Shown here in pieces: positions 11,182 to 22,264 of a stretch of 64,000 nt of DNA. Position 1 is the first letter of the stretch, and the number at the start of each line of letters is the position of its first letter. A program made the translations under genes and the position numbers. This DNA comes from Erinaceus europaeus (taxonomy: Eukaryota; Chordata; Mammalia; Eulipotyphla; Erinaceidae), in contig NC_080164.1 of NCBI RefSeq assembly GCF_950295315.1, positions 55,709,451 through 55,773,450 on the forward strand, written 5' to 3'. The notes beneath the pieces were generated by a model. The model made no database searches. It saw only the letters and a list, made by a program, of their open reading frames with translations, and was not told the DNA's origin.

Positions 11182-11568
11182 ATGTTAACTCTCTTTTCAG
11201 CCACCAGGTTCCAGATGCTAGCATGACACCAACCAGACTTCCCTGGACAGACAACTCCACTAATGTGGCCTGGAGCTCCAATTCCCCAGAACCCCACCCA
11301 ACTAGGGAAAGAGAGAGGCAGGCTGGGCGTATGGATTGACCTGTCAATGCCCATGTTCAGTGGAAAAGCAATTACAGAAGCCAGACCTTCCACCTTCTGC
11401 ATCCCACAATGACCTTGGGTCCATCCTCCTAGAGGGTTAAAGAATAGGAAAGCTATTGAGGGAGGGGATGGGATATGGAGTTCTGGTGGTGGGAATTGTG
11501 TGGAGTTGTATCCCTCTTATCCTTTGGTTTTGTCAGTGTTTCCTTTTTATAAATAAATAAAAAAAGAA
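11182..11568 (+). mobile_element. Retroposon E, ~390-bp form
   Basis: Clean copy from TATGTTAACTCTCTTTTCAG through CCACCAGGTTCCAGATGC to TTTTTATAAATAAATAAAA. Confidence 0.78.
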
Positions 11569-11774
11569 AGAGTATGTGATGACATAGAGTATCTCCACCT
11601 CTACTAAGCATAGTAATTTCAAAGACTCAGTTCAAATTCTCCTTACTCCATAAAGCTTTCCTAGTGACTCTCCACCACAGCTATAATTAATGTGCTTTAC
11701 TTTTCATTATAATGTATATAACATATTGCCATGTGTGTATGTGTTATGTCCGTGCACATGTGCACACGTGTGCT

Positions 11775-12012
11775 TGCCACGAGGGTTATTACCGAGGCTC
11801 AGTGCCTGCCTGAATCCACCACTCCCAATGACTATTTTCTTTTGTTTTCAAAGGACGAGAGACACAGAGATACAGGGAGAGACTGTGAAAGAAGTGTAGA
11901 TAGTGTAGCACCGGTCCACTTGTGAAGCTTCCGTGCTACATGTCGTGGGTCAGTTCTCAAACCCAGGTCCTTGTATATTTGTGCTCTACCAGAACTTACC
12001 TGCTGGCCCCCT
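11775..12012 (-). mobile_element. SINE-A+ type, old
   Basis: CTTGCCACGAGGGTTATTACC (distal module antisense) to a decayed head ending CTGGCCCC. Confidence 0.6.
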
Positions 12013-12640
12013 ACCCTATATTTGTGCATCTATGTTTATAAAGTGCTTAGAACAACATAGGAAGATAACATATATTCAAATTGTTACCACTATAATTGTT
12101 TATATATGATATGTTTGTATATGTCATTTCCACTAGACTGTACACCTCTTTAGGATAAGGAGAATATCTTATGTAGCCCTCACAAGATGGTCTTACACAA
12201 AACATTGATGTGGCTAATATGAGAATTTTTGAAAAGGAAAACATGATTTATTACCATTAATTGAAATATTGGGTTCCAAAAAGAGAACCAGTTGTGCCAA
12301 TAGGAGTAGCACATCCCTTAGCCTCAGTCCCAGAAGGCATCAGAAATTAAAAAAAGGAAGTGAAGGATAAATGTCACCATTGTTAGTGAAACTGAGTTCA
12401 GAAGAAACTCTTACCAAAACCAAAATGGAACCAACTTAAAATGTTAATGGTCATTTTTAGTAAGTCACAAGAATTTGAAGAAAAGCTATTTTAATAAGTA
12501 GAACAATTTCATTTTCCATATAGTCTAGGAAATTAAGATCTAGATTGTTTCTTTTACATAGTCTCAGGTCAAATTTGTGCCTCTTTTAGAGAAATCATTA
12601 TAGTTTCATGTCCAATAAGTTAAAAAAAAAAAAAAAAGCA
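12013..12640. other. Unassigned intergenic sequence
   Basis: No feature supported. A poly-A run at 12620-12637 precedes the next SINE. Confidence 0.5.
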
Positions 12641-12644
12641 AGGG

Positions 12645-12826
12645 GAGGGGCTGGGGAGACAAGCCTAAAAGTTATGAGAAAGACTTTCATGCCTGAGGCT
12701 CTAAGGTCTCTGGTTAAATCTTTAGCACCACCATAAGCCAGAATTGAGCAGAACTGGGTGCTCTGATCTCTCTTTGCAGATCTTTCTGTCTGTATCTTTC
12801 ATTAAAATACATAAAATAATTTTGAA
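12645..12826 (+). mobile_element. SINE-D variant with CT-rich extension
   Basis: Standard D body, then TGATCTCTCTTTGCAGATC and TTCATTAAAATACATAAAA, a tail also seen at 63137. Confidence 0.7.
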
Positions 12827-12981
12827 AGCGAAATTTATGTTGTCTTAAGCATTTGTTTACAAGAGAAGCACATTAGATATCATATATGGGATTATCTACA
12901 TGCAGAATTTGGCTGGGTGAAGGGGGCATTCAGACAAGAAAAGAATATTACTCAGGGTCAGGTTTGCATGTATAGGCTCAT

Positions 12982-13268
12982 AGGGGACCAGGTAGTCGGG
13001 CACTTGTGCACACACTATCATGCTCAAGGACTGGGGTTCAAGCCCCAGGTTTGCATCTATGGGGGCGTGTCTTTATGAGTGGTGAAGCAGTGCTACAGGT
13101 GCCTTTTTTTTCTCTCTTCCTCTCAAGCTCCCCCTCCTCTCTCAATTTGTTTCTGTCCATCAAATAAAAAGAAAGGAAGGGGGAGAAATGGCTATGGGAA
13201 CAGTGGATTCACTGTGCAGGCACTGAGGTCCAGTGATCATCCTGGTGACAATAAATAAATAGATAAGT
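12982..13268 (+). mobile_element. SINE-A+ (B-like head)
   Basis: TTCAAGCCCCAGG B box, AGTGGTGAAGCAGTGC body and distal module ending CATCCTGGTGACAATAAATA. Confidence 0.7.
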
Positions 13269-13609
13269 AGGTTCATGTTAATGAAGTCTGTGATTCAGAG
13301 CCCCTAAGTTCTAAAAAGAACCCAAGCAACTTTGTGTTTATAATTTGGCATTAGTGTTCATCAAATGAACTTCCCAGATTTATAAGCCTTGGATGCTTCT
13401 CTCTAATCTTTCTATAGTTCTTGCTTTTCAGATTTACTTTTTTTTTTTTTTTTAATTCTAAACCATCTACCCTGCCATTAAGGTAAAGCAACAACTAAGA
13501 AGTTTGATAATGAGGAAGAAAGTTCCTTCAATCACTCCCGGGAGGGAAGGAAGATAGATCATAACTGAATTCAGAGTGATAAAATGTAAGTACTAGGATC
13601 TTTTTCTTT

Positions 13610-13970
13610 CTTTCTTTCTTTCTTTCTTTTTTTTTTTTTTTCCTCCAGGGTTATTGCTGGGCTCGGTGCCTGCACCATGAATCCACCGCTCCTGGAGGCC
13701 ATTTTTTCCCCCTTTTGTTGTAGCCTCGTTGTGGTTATTATTATTGCCATTGTTGACGCTATTCGTTGTTGGATAGGACAGAGAGAAATGGAGAGAGGAG
13801 GGGAAGACAGAGAGGGGGAGAGAAAGATAGACACCTGCAGACCTGCTTCACCACCTGTGAAGTGACTCCCCTGCAGGTGGGGAGCAGGGGGCTCGAACCG
13901 GGATCCTTACGTCGGTCCTTGCGCTTTGAGCCACATACGCGTAACCCACTGTGCCACCGCCTGACCCCCC
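13610..13970 (-). mobile_element. SINE-A+ with perfect TSD
   Basis: TSD AGGATCTTTTTCTTT (15 bp) at 13595-13609 and 13971-13985. The distal module has clean inverted ends (CCTCCAGG 13642-13649, CCTGGAGG 13691-13698). Confidence 0.93.
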
Positions 13971-13985
13971 AGGATCTTTTTCTTT

Positions 13986-14422
13986 AAAGATCATCATTGT
14001 CCTTCTAGGATAGTGATTCTCAACTCAAGGAAGTTCTTTTGCCACTCCCACCCTTCCCATCCCCACCTCCCACATTCAGCAATGTCTGGGTTAGCTTTAC
14101 TGGGTAGAGGTGGGGAGGGCTGCTATTGGTATCTAGTAGGTAGAGCCTAAGGATGCTAACTACCCTGCAATGCACAGGACAAAACCCACAAAGAGTTATC
14201 TAGTCCAAAATAGCAGTATTGCTGCTGAAAAACCTGGATTACTCCTTTTTACTACAAGTCACTGACAGCTCAATTATCAAAATGCAATGATCAGCGATTG
14301 CAGTCCAGTCTCTTCAAAAAATCATTGCTTGGCATATAGCTGACTTTTCTCTAATAACCCCCAATACTACCCCCAGATACATTAAGGGTATTAAAACAGT
14401 AGTTATAACTGCCAATAGCATT
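13986..14422. other. Unassigned intergenic sequence
   Basis: No feature supported. Confidence 0.45.
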
Positions 14423-14436
14423 AAAACCTGGGGAAA

Positions 14437-14721
14437 GGAGTTGGGTGGTAGCGCAACGGGTTAAGCACATGTGGCACAAAGAACAGGGACCGGTATAAGG
14501 ATCCCAGTTCGAGCCCCTGGCTCCCCACCTGCAGGAGAGTCTCTTCACAGGCGGTGAAGCAGGTCTGCAGGTGTCTATCTTTCTCTCCCCCTCTCTGTCT
14601 TACCCTCCTCTCTTCATTTCTCTCTGTCCTATCCAACAACGACAACATCAAAAACAACAACAATAATAACTACAACAATAATAATAATAAAAGGGCAACA
14701 AAAGGGAATAAATAAAAAAAA
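14437..14721 (+). mobile_element. SINE-A with perfect TSD
   Basis: TSD AAAACCTGGGGAAA at 14423-14436 and 14722-14735. A box TAGCGCAACGG and B box GTTCGAGCCCC are intact. Confidence 0.93.
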
Positions 14722-14739
14722 AAAACCTGGGGAAAAGGG

Positions 14740-14920
14740 TCAGCTATGTATAAATGTGAACAGATAGTTGTAGAGATGATGGTCTACAACCTTAGGGGAA
14801 CTGTGGTGGATTGCAGTGGGGAGAGTGAAGATTCAGAATTCTGGTGGTGGGAATAGTGTGGATTCAAATCCCTGTCAATATATAATTCTGTAATATAAAA
14901 ATAAATTTAAAAATGAATCA
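14740..14920 (+). mobile_element. E/L1-type 3' end, older variant
   Basis: AGAATTCTGGTGGTGGGAAT and an A-rich AATAAATTTAAAAA end match the variant at 3130-3265. Confidence 0.55.
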
Positions 14921-15079
14921 TAAAACCTGGGTCTGAAGCTGATGAGTGGGAAATAGGGAGTGTCTCCTTGAATGGCAGAGAAGAGAATGAAAATGGCCTC
15001 AATACTTCAGAAGAATCACACGCACTGGTGTGGGACTGTCTAAATCCCTGTCACAAGACCAGCCTTCCTAAGGCTGATG

Positions 15080-15290
15080 AAATAACTCCCTTGGGTAGTG
15101 TGCTGCTTTGCCATGTGCACAACCCAAGTATGAGCCCACCACCTGCCTCGTTAAAGGAAGCTTTGGTGTTGCAGTCTTTCTTTCACTTTCTTTCTTTTGC
15201 CCCTCTGTCTCTTATTTTGGAAGGAAGGAAGGAAGGAAGGAAGGAAGGAAGGAAGGAAGGAAGGAAGGAAGGAAGGAAAGAAAGGAATTC
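15080..15290 (+). mobile_element. SINE-F with GGAA expansion
   Basis: GGGTAGTGTGCTGCTTTGCC and GGAAGCTTTGGTGTTGCAG match 60505-60660. The tail has become a GGAA array. Confidence 0.6.
15219..15285. repeat. (GGAA)n microsatellite
   Basis: About 15 consecutive GGAA units; explains the Gly/Arg/Lys/Glu-repeat ORFs here. Confidence 0.97.
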
Positions 15291-15615
15291 CTTCAATATT
15301 GTCAATGTCAACACAGTGTTGATTCCATTCCTGGGCTTCCAATCCTTACCAGTTCAAGTCTCAGAGTTATCAGTGGACTGCCCCAAATTCCTGCCCTCAT
15401 TTGGATCTCCACTGCTTCTTAGCTGCCTTTCTAGTCACCTTCGTATCTTCGTGTCTGGCTTTTCCCCATGACAATTTATTTCCTCCAAGGTTCTAAATTA
15501 TTTTCTCCTAATTTCCCTCTTGAATCTACCCTTGCCTCCTGCTTTTCTGAGATGAGTAATAAAGTAAACTTATAGCTGGTATCATTTATAGACCCACAAG
15601 TACTAGAAAGGTACA
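15291..15615. other. Unassigned intergenic sequence
   Basis: Nothing recognised. Confidence 0.45.
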
Positions 15616-15686
15616 AATATATATATATATATATATGTATATACATATACATATATATATACACATATATGCATGCATATGTATAT
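15616..15686. repeat. AT/ATGT tandem tract
   Basis: (AT)n grading into ATAC/ATGC variants. Confidence 0.9.
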
Positions 15687-15824
15687 CCGTCAACTACGAA
15701 GTAGGTGTCAAGAACCCAGTCTTACTAGTGATGAAACTAGATCTTAAAGAGCTTCCTGCCTCCAGTCTAGGCATTTGGCCCCAGGACAGCTCATCTGCAG
15801 GATGAATCCCTTATACTTTTGTCT

Positions 15825-16000
15825 TTTCTTTTTTTTGTACTTTATTTTAATGAGAGAGAAATACAGAGAGAAAGACACAGAGCACTATTCAGCTTTGATT
15901 TATGGTATTGCTGGGGACTGAATCATGGACATTGGGGCCTCCCTATACTTGTTTTTTCTGCACAACCATCTCTGTCTTGATCCCTGGGTTTTATCTTATA
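15825..16000 (-). mobile_element. SINE-D, old
   Basis: GAGCACTATTCAGCTTTGATTT, GGGGACTGAATCATGG and a decayed head. Confidence 0.55.
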
Positions 16001-16849
16001 CTGTCTTTCATCCCAAAGATCCCTCTTCCATCTTGTTCTTGATGTCTCTGTGTCTCCTACTGCAGTATACTTCTTTATACTACAAGTCTCCTCTTTTGTA
16101 GTTCAGTCTCTCCTTCCTACTGCCATCTTCCCCATGTCTACCTTACTTCAACAACATAACTCCTTTCTCATCTTCTTCCTATACATCTGTCTCCTTCATT
16201 TCACTTCACTTTGTCAGAAGGAAGAGTATCTCAATTTGACCATCTCTTTTGTCCCAACATGCACTTCTTGGGCTGTTTATTCACCTACTTGAAAAGCAAA
16301 GCCTCACTTCTTCCCTTGGTTTTTTATGTCAATAGTACCCTCAACTACCTCCTGAATGGGCAGGCGCCATGCCTAGCTTCTCCCTTTTTGTTTTCAGTGC
16401 CTGGCACAGTGCCCTAAATAACAAGGGTGATGGTGATGACCTCATAATCCAGTTGAGCAAATACCAAACAAATACTACCCAGGGGACAGGGAGATGGCTC
16501 AAATAGGGATCCCAGGGAAATTCCTTTGAGCTGGAGTTCTGTTCAACAGAATGACGACACAGTCTTGTTATTTTTGGAACAGTGATTACCAAATGGAAAT
16601 ACCCTAATTACTAGAGACCAAGATCCAATGTCATTGGCTTAATAGCTAAATGTCATTTACCTCTTCATTGTAACCAAGGCTCTGAGAAACAGAAACACAT
16701 GACTAGATGCAAGGGGATTCAATTCCTGTTTTTCCTTCCTGTTTGTCCTCCATTAAAAAAAAAAAAAAAACCTAAAAGAAACTTCTTGGTATTATTATCT
16801 TGATTGTATGTCAATCAGGTATAAAGGAAATGTTAAATAATGTATTTTA
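16001..16849. other. Unassigned, CT-rich intergenic sequence
   Basis: 16380-16420 (CAGTGCCTGGCACAGTGCC) hints at an L2/MIR relic, but no boundaries can be drawn. Confidence 0.4.
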
Positions 16850-17178
16850 TTTTATTTGTAAAAAGGAAACACTGGATAAAAACTAGGATAAGTGGGTTAC
16901 AACTCCACACAATTCCCACCACCAGATCTCCGATCCCATCCCCTCCCCTGATAGCTTTCCTATTCTTTAACCCTCTGGGAGGATGAACCCAAGGTCATTG
17001 TGGGTTGCAGAAGGTGGAAGGTCTGGCTTCTGTAATTGCTTTCCCATGAAACATGGGCATTGATCCATACTCCCAGCCTGCCCCTCTCTTTCCCTAGTTG
17101 GGTGGGGTTCTGGGGAATTGGAGCTCCAGGACACATTGGTGGGGTTGTCTGTCCAGGGAAGTCTGGTTGGCATCATGT
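16850..17178 (-). mobile_element. Retroposon E, ~330-bp form
   Basis: Mirror image of 11182-11568, from AAAAAGGAAACACTGG to GTCTGGTTGGCATCATG. Confidence 0.75.
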
Positions 17179-17394
17179 AAATAATTTTTTAATTTCAATA
17201 TGTTTTAACACTTGGCATCAAATACTGTCAATTTTTAAAAGGCAAGCAAGTAATATCTTGCAAGTATATTTGATAGCAAAGATCTCTTTTCTGGGTAATT
17301 CCGTTCTCATACCCTCTCTGCTGACAAGTCTACAGGACTTTCTATAAATGGATGTTGAGTAAGCGTTTGTCTAACCTTTATATCCAGTCTATTG

Positions 17395-17620
17395 ATTCAT
17401 TCTTTAATTCAACAAATAATTATCAAAACTCAGCCATCAGACAAGATAGACTCAGTGTCTGTCCTTGGAAAGTGTGATGGGAATGTGATATATCACAGGT
17501 AAGAGAAGAGCAGTGATGTGGGGACACTTACACAGACTTCCTCCAGACTTGGTGACTAGTCAAGGAAAGTTTCCAGGAGAAAATAACATCTAAAATAAAA
17601 CCTGAATGTTTCAGATGAAG
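17395..17620 (+). mobile_element. Possible ancient mammalian interspersed repeat
   Basis: TTCATTCTTTAATTCAACAAATAATTATC is the motif of an old mammal-wide repeat; the rest is too decayed to name. Confidence 0.3.
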
Positions 17621-17631
17621 AGGGAAGATTG

Positions 17632-17800
17632 GGGTCAGGGGTATATAGCATAATGGTTATGCAGAGACTCTCATGCCTGAGACTCCTAAGTCCCAGGTTC
17701 GATCCCCTGCACCATCATTAGCCAGAGCTGAGCAGTGCTCTGGTAAAAACAAACAGAAGACCCAGAGCTGAGCAATACTCTGGTCAAAACAAAAAAGAAC
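17632..17800 (+). mobile_element. SINE-D with duplicated 3' hairpin
   Basis: The ending AGAGCTGAGCAGTGCTCTGG is followed by AAAACAAACAGAAGACC and then a second AGAGCTGAGCAATACTCTGG. Confidence 0.82.
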
Positions 17801-18304
17801 AACTCAAGCAGGAAGGTTGAGGTTGTACAGAGGAATTTATCCCAATTGGAATCATTCTAGAAGGCTCATGTCAAAAGTAAGATAACTGATAGGAGACACT
17901 TTCAGGGAACTGAAAAGTAGTTCATTCTCATTGCATCACAGAAGATTAGGAAGAGAGGTCACTGGCATTATTATAGCTAATACTTTAAATATAATATATA
18001 GGTACCAATATTATCTTCATTTTGCAAGTTTAAAAACTGACTTACTGAGAGGTTGATAAATAAATTGTCTAGAGTAACCCAGTCAGTATGTGGCATATTA
18101 CAATCTAATCCTATCTTTGTACTTAACTGCCTTCCTTCCTGCCTTTCACATAGTTTTTCAGTCCCCCTCTCAGGATTGATTTGATAGTTCCAGAAAAAAA
18201 GAATAAATTGGGAATTGTGAATGGAAATCATTGACAAAGAAAACTTGCCCTCTCCTACCTGTTTCCTGTCATAAATAGGATTAGGGTGAAAGTGCTGCTC
18301 TTGA
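17801..18304. other. Unassigned intergenic sequence
   Basis: No feature supported. Confidence 0.45.
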
Positions 18305-18468
18305 GAGAATTTTATTTATTTATTGTATTCCTATTTACTTATTCATTTAATGAGAGAGAATGAGATTAAGAACCAGAGCATTACTCTGGTACATATGATG
18401 CTGGGGATTGAACTCAGGACTTTATGCATGAGACTCTAATACACTATCCACTGCACTACCTCCCAAAA
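18305..18468 (-). mobile_element. SINE-C, diverged
   Basis: ACTCTGGTACATATGATGCTGG and TATCCACTGCACTACCTCCC. Confidence 0.65.
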
Positions 18469-18541
18469 CTTGGAATTTTCACTTAAATAGGGAAGAAGCC
18501 AACACGTTTGAGTACACTCTGATAAAATAAAAAGGAGAGAG

Positions 18542-18645
18542 AAGGGCTGGGGAAACAGCATAACAGTTATGCAAAAGCCTTTCAAGCCTGAGGCTCTGAT
18601 GTCCCAGGTTCAAGCCCTAGCATCACAATAAGCCAGAACTGAGCA
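18542..18645 (+). mobile_element. SINE-D cut by the assembly gap
   Basis: Head and B box are readable; sequence stops at AACTGAGCA where the N run begins. Confidence 0.75.
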
Positions 18646-18845
18646 NNNNNNNNNNNNNNNNNNNNNNNNNNNNNNNNNNNNNNNNNNNNNNNNNNNNNNN
18701 NNNNNNNNNNNNNNNNNNNNNNNNNNNNNNNNNNNNNNNNNNNNNNNNNNNNNNNNNNNNNNNNNNNNNNNNNNNNNNNNNNNNNNNNNNNNNNNNNNNN
18801 NNNNNNNNNNNNNNNNNNNNNNNNNNNNNNNNNNNNNNNNNNNNN
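18646..18845. other. Assembly gap (200 N)
   Basis: Exactly 200 N, probably a fixed-size placeholder rather than a measured length. Confidence 0.99.
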
Positions 18846-18867
18846 TTAAAGAGTACTGAAACAGAGC

Positions 18868-19018
18868 CAGCTGAAACAGATCACTCACTTAGTGCACTTG
18901 CTTGATCATGGATGGGCACTACCCAGGTTGGAGCCAGAGCCCCATCACACTAAAGGAAACTGTGGACTCTCTTTCCCTTTCTCTCTCTCCAGTGAGAATA
19001 ATAAAAAGAGTGTTGAGC
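18868..19018 (+). mobile_element. SINE-F, diverged
   Basis: AGTGCACTTGCTTGATCATG, CACACTAAAGGAAACTGTGG and a CT-rich 3' end. Confidence 0.45.
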
Positions 19019-19649
19019 ATAACATGATGATCCTTGTTCTATAAACAAATAAAACATTTTATGAACAATACAGTAGGAAGACAAAGATCTGACCTTGAGA
19101 GCTCCCATTTAGTACTCCTCCCAGAGTGTTCAAAGAGACCTGGGGTTTATCTACAGTCTGAAGTTATTTCTTTTCACAAGATACCTTGGGTGGAGTGATT
19201 TTTCTGTACCTCTTAGGCTTCAATTTGCCTATATTAAATTAGAAAGAGACAGACTTAAAAATTACTTAGATGAAGGAGTTTATTAGAAGGTTCATATAAC
19301 AGAAAGATGATTCAATAACTCGGTCACATGGACAGGATATCAGATATGAGGAAACTAAGGAATTTATCATTTCTTCTATTCTCCTTATTTCAAGTTCTTC
19401 TCTCTAGCCAACTCTTTACAAGGAACTTTTTTTTCTCATTGCAGATAGGGGTTGTCCCCCACAATGTTGGTGCCATAGCTTCACATTTCTTAGCTTACAC
19501 TTCATTCTTTCTGTTTTTTTTAAATCTACATGACTATCAAATATGTCCAGACTTCATCCTTCATTCCTTCCCTCTCTCTGTGTATTCTTCTCTTTGTATA
19601 TCTTATTAACATAAACTTGAAAAATAAATTAGTTAATTATTTTTTAAAA
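19019..19649. other. Unassigned intergenic sequence
   Basis: No feature supported; the plus-strand 93-codon ORF at 19328 shows no domain. Confidence 0.45.
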
Positions 19650-19791
19650 ATAATGGTCAGGGAGATGGTGCAGTAGATAAAGTACTGGACTCTCAAACAT
19701 GAGGTCCAATCCCTGGCAGCACATGTACCAGAATAATGTCTGCTTCTTTCTTTCTCTCTCCCTATCTTTCTCATGAATAAATAAAATCTTA
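19650..19791 (+). mobile_element. SINE-C
   Basis: GGTCAGGGAGATGGTGCAG head and TTTCTCATGAATAAATAAAA end. Confidence 0.8.
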
Positions 19792-20052
19792 GGGAGTCAG
19801 GCGGTAGAGCAGTGGGTTAAGCACATATGGCGTGAAGTGTGAGGACCCGCATAAGGATCCCGGTTCTAGCAACCGGCTCCCACCTGCAGGGGAGTCACTT
19901 CAAAGGCAGTGAAGCAGGTCTGCAGGTGTCTTTCTCTCCCCCTCTGTCTTCCCCTCCTCTCTCCATTTCTCTCTGTCCTATCCAACAATGATGACATCAA
20001 TAACTACAACAATAAAAAAACAAAGGCAACAAAAAAGGGAATAAATAAATAA
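19792..20052 (+). mobile_element. SINE-A inserted at the tail of a SINE-C
   Basis: AATAAAATCTTA precedes the SINE and recurs at 20064-20077 after its tail, consistent with a TSD taken from the SINE-C tail. Confidence 0.82.
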
Positions 20053-20127
20053 GTATAAAATAAAATAAAATCTTAAAAAAACTTTTAAATAAAAAAGTTT
20101 TTTTTTTTTTTTTAATTAAGAAGAACA

Positions 20128-20416
20128 GGGAGTCGGTGGTAGCCAGCGGGTTAAGCGTACATGGCGCAAAGCGCAAGGACCAGCATAAGGATCCCAGTTT
20201 GAGCCCTTGGCTCACCACCTGCAGGGGAGTCGCTTCACAGGTGGTGAAGCAGGTCTGCAGGTGTCTGTCTTTCTCTCCCCCCTCTCTGTCTTCCCCTCCT
20301 CTCTCCATTTCTCTCTGTCCTATCTGACGACGACATCAATAACAACAACAATAACTACAACAACAAAAACAAAAACAAGGGCAACAAAAGGGAAAATAAA
20401 TAAAATAAAATAAAAC
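20128..20416 (+). mobile_element. SINE-A
   Basis: The body shows both perfect nested stems: CACCTGCAG/CTGCAGGTG and GCTTCAC/GTGAAGC (20216-20263). A box slightly altered. Confidence 0.88.
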
Positions 20417-20429
20417 TTTAAAAAAAATA

Positions 20430-20910
20430 AAAGGACAAACTTGTGTATTCCATAAAGAATTTTGGTCCATACTCCCAGAGGAGGGGAAATGTTAGGGGAA
20501 GATGACCAGAGGTCTCTGAACTCCAATTCCATCAGAACTCAGAGAGACAAGAGGAAAAAAAGAACACTCAGAAGTAGTAATAGGTATAGATGTGACTTAA
20601 GATAGAAAGGAAAAGCAGAACCACAGAAAAAAAAAAAGGGGAAAATATATAACTATAGATAATAGTCAGCTTATATCTGTGACCTTGGGAGAACTACTGC
20701 AGTTTCCCCTGCAGGTGGGGGCTGGGGGCTTGAACCTGGGCCCTTGTGCATTATAACATATGCACTCAACCCGGTGCACAATCACCCAGCCCCTACTACT
20801 GCAGTTTCCAATGGAGGGAATGGGGACACAGAACTCTGGTGGTGGGAACAGTGGGTATTATACCTCTGTTATTTTATAATTTTGTAAATCAGTATTAAAT
20901 CACTAATAAG
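20430..20910 (+). mobile_element. E-type element, older variant
   Basis: TTGGTCCATACTCCCAGAGG, GTGACCTTGGGAGAACTACTGC and GAACTCTGGTGGTGGGAACAG. It is opened by the tailless SINE-B at 20708. Confidence 0.6.
20708..20794 (-). mobile_element. Tailless, 3'-truncated SINE-B with perfect TSD
   Basis: 87 bases that start at the exact SINE-B 5' end (minus-strand GGGGCTGGGTGATTGTGC) and stop just after CACCTGCAGG; the rest of the body, CT tract and A tail are absent. TSD ACTACTGCAGTTTCC (15 bp, perfect) at 20693-20707 and 20795-20809. Confidence 0.88.
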
Positions 20911-21122
20911 GCCAGGTGATGGTGCACCTGGTTGAGCACACATCTTACAATATGCAGGGGCTGGGGTTTAAGCCACTAGTCGCCGCCACAGGGGGAAAGT
21001 TTCACAAGTGCACCTGCAGTACTGCAAGTGTCTCTACATCTCTGTCTCTCTCCCTCTCTATCTTCCTCTCAATTTTTGGCTATCTCTATCCAATAAATTA
21101 ATAATGATAATTAAGAAATATA
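20911..21122 (+). mobile_element. SINE-B with TSD
   Basis: TAAATCACTAATAAG at 20896-20910 recurs with one change after the tail (about 21124-21138). The body has lost part of its hairpin. Confidence 0.85.
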
Positions 21123-21135
21123 TTAAATCACAAAT

Positions 21136-21282
21136 AAGGTTTAAAAAAGAGGGAGAGAGAAAGGAAGAGAAAGAGAACTCACTCAGCTCTGTGATATGCT
21201 GGTGCCAGGGGTTGAACCCACCATCTCTGGGGCTTTAGGTATGCAAGTTGGTGCTCTAACAGACTAAGCTCTCTCCACATCC
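21136..21282 (-). mobile_element. Old tRNA-type SINE (D or F)
   Basis: GA-rich 3' region, GGTTGAACCCACCATCTC as antisense B box and CTAACAGACTAAGCTC head. Confidence 0.45.
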
Positions 21283-21319
21283 CTTACCATTCTATCTTTA
21301 TACCTAAAAGATAAATTTT

Positions 21320-21650
21320 CGAGGGCCAGGTGGTAGCATAGCAGGTTAAGCACACATGGCGCAAAGCACAAGGACTGGAGTAAGGATGCCGGTTCAAGCC
21401 CCCAGCTTCCCACCTCCAGAGGGGTTGCTCCACAAGTGGTGAAGCAGGTCTGTGTGTGTCTTTCTCTCCCCCTCTCTGTCTTCCCCTCCTCTCTTCATTT
21501 CTCTCTGTCCTATCCAACAACAATGACAACAGTAATAATAACAACAATGATAAACAACAAAGGCAACAAAAGGGAAAAAAATAGCCTGCAGGACAAGTGG
21601 GTTTGTAGTGCAAGCACTAAGCCCCAGCAATAACTCTATAGGCAAAAAAA

Positions 21651-21668
<18 letters not shown>
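21320..21668 (+). mobile_element. SINE-A+
   Basis: Intact A box TAGCATAGCAGG and B box GGTTCAAGCCCCC; distal module with two CAA blocks, A tail. Confidence 0.82.

Positions 21669-21696
<28 letters not shown>
21645..21696. repeat. A(n) then (TA)n
   Basis: A tail of the preceding SINE grading into a TA microsatellite. Confidence 0.95.
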
Positions 21697-21702
<6 letters not shown>

Positions 21703-21785
21703 TGTGCACTCACCCCTCCCCAATATTAAATGATTGTATTAGAAAGGAGTTACTCAGGTCTCTCTGGTTCATAATCCTAGGGAAG

Positions 21786-21900
21786 GGACCAGCTAGATAG
21801 TTCAACTGGGTGGTGACATGTGTTCTACGCAGGTAATCCCCATATTGGAAGAAGCTTAAGTGCTATGGTGTTTTTCTGTCTCATCCTTTCTGTCTGAAAG
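21786..21900 (+). mobile_element. SINE-F, diverged
   Basis: AGCTAGATAGTTCAACTGGGTGG head and GGAAGAAGCTTAAGTGCTATGG. Confidence 0.5.
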
Positions 21901-21907
21901 AAGCTGT

Positions 21908-22230
21908 CCTGGGGGTTGAGAGGCAGTGACACACCCAGTTGAGCACACACATTACCATGTGTGAGCACCCAGATTTAAGCCCTTGGTCCCCACTGGCAGG
22001 GGGAAACTTCACAAATGATGAAGCAGGTCAGCAGGTGTCTATCTTTCTCTCTCCCACTCTATAACTCCCCCTATCTCTCCATCCTATCAAATAAAATAGA
22101 AAGAGGGGGGAAATCATAGAATAAATGACTACTGGAATCAATGGCTTCATAGTGCCAGCACTGAGTCCCCAGTGATAATCCTGGTGACAAGGAGGAGGAG
22201 GAAGAGGAGGGGGAGCGGGAGGGGGCGGTG
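21908..22230 (+). mobile_element. SINE-A+ (B-like head) with GGA-rich tail
   Basis: Distal module ATAATCCTGGTGACAAGG is followed by (GGA)n at 22189-22225; CCTGGTGACAAGG recurs at 22248, so the tail end is duplicated. Confidence 0.7.
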
Positions 22231-22264
22231 GTCTGGGTCAGTGAAGCCCTGGTGACAAGGAAAA

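Noticed and set aside
14968..15471. 167-codon plus-strand ORF with Gly-Arg-Lys-Glu repeats
   Set aside because: It is created by the (GGAA)n array inside a SINE-F; no protein resemblance.
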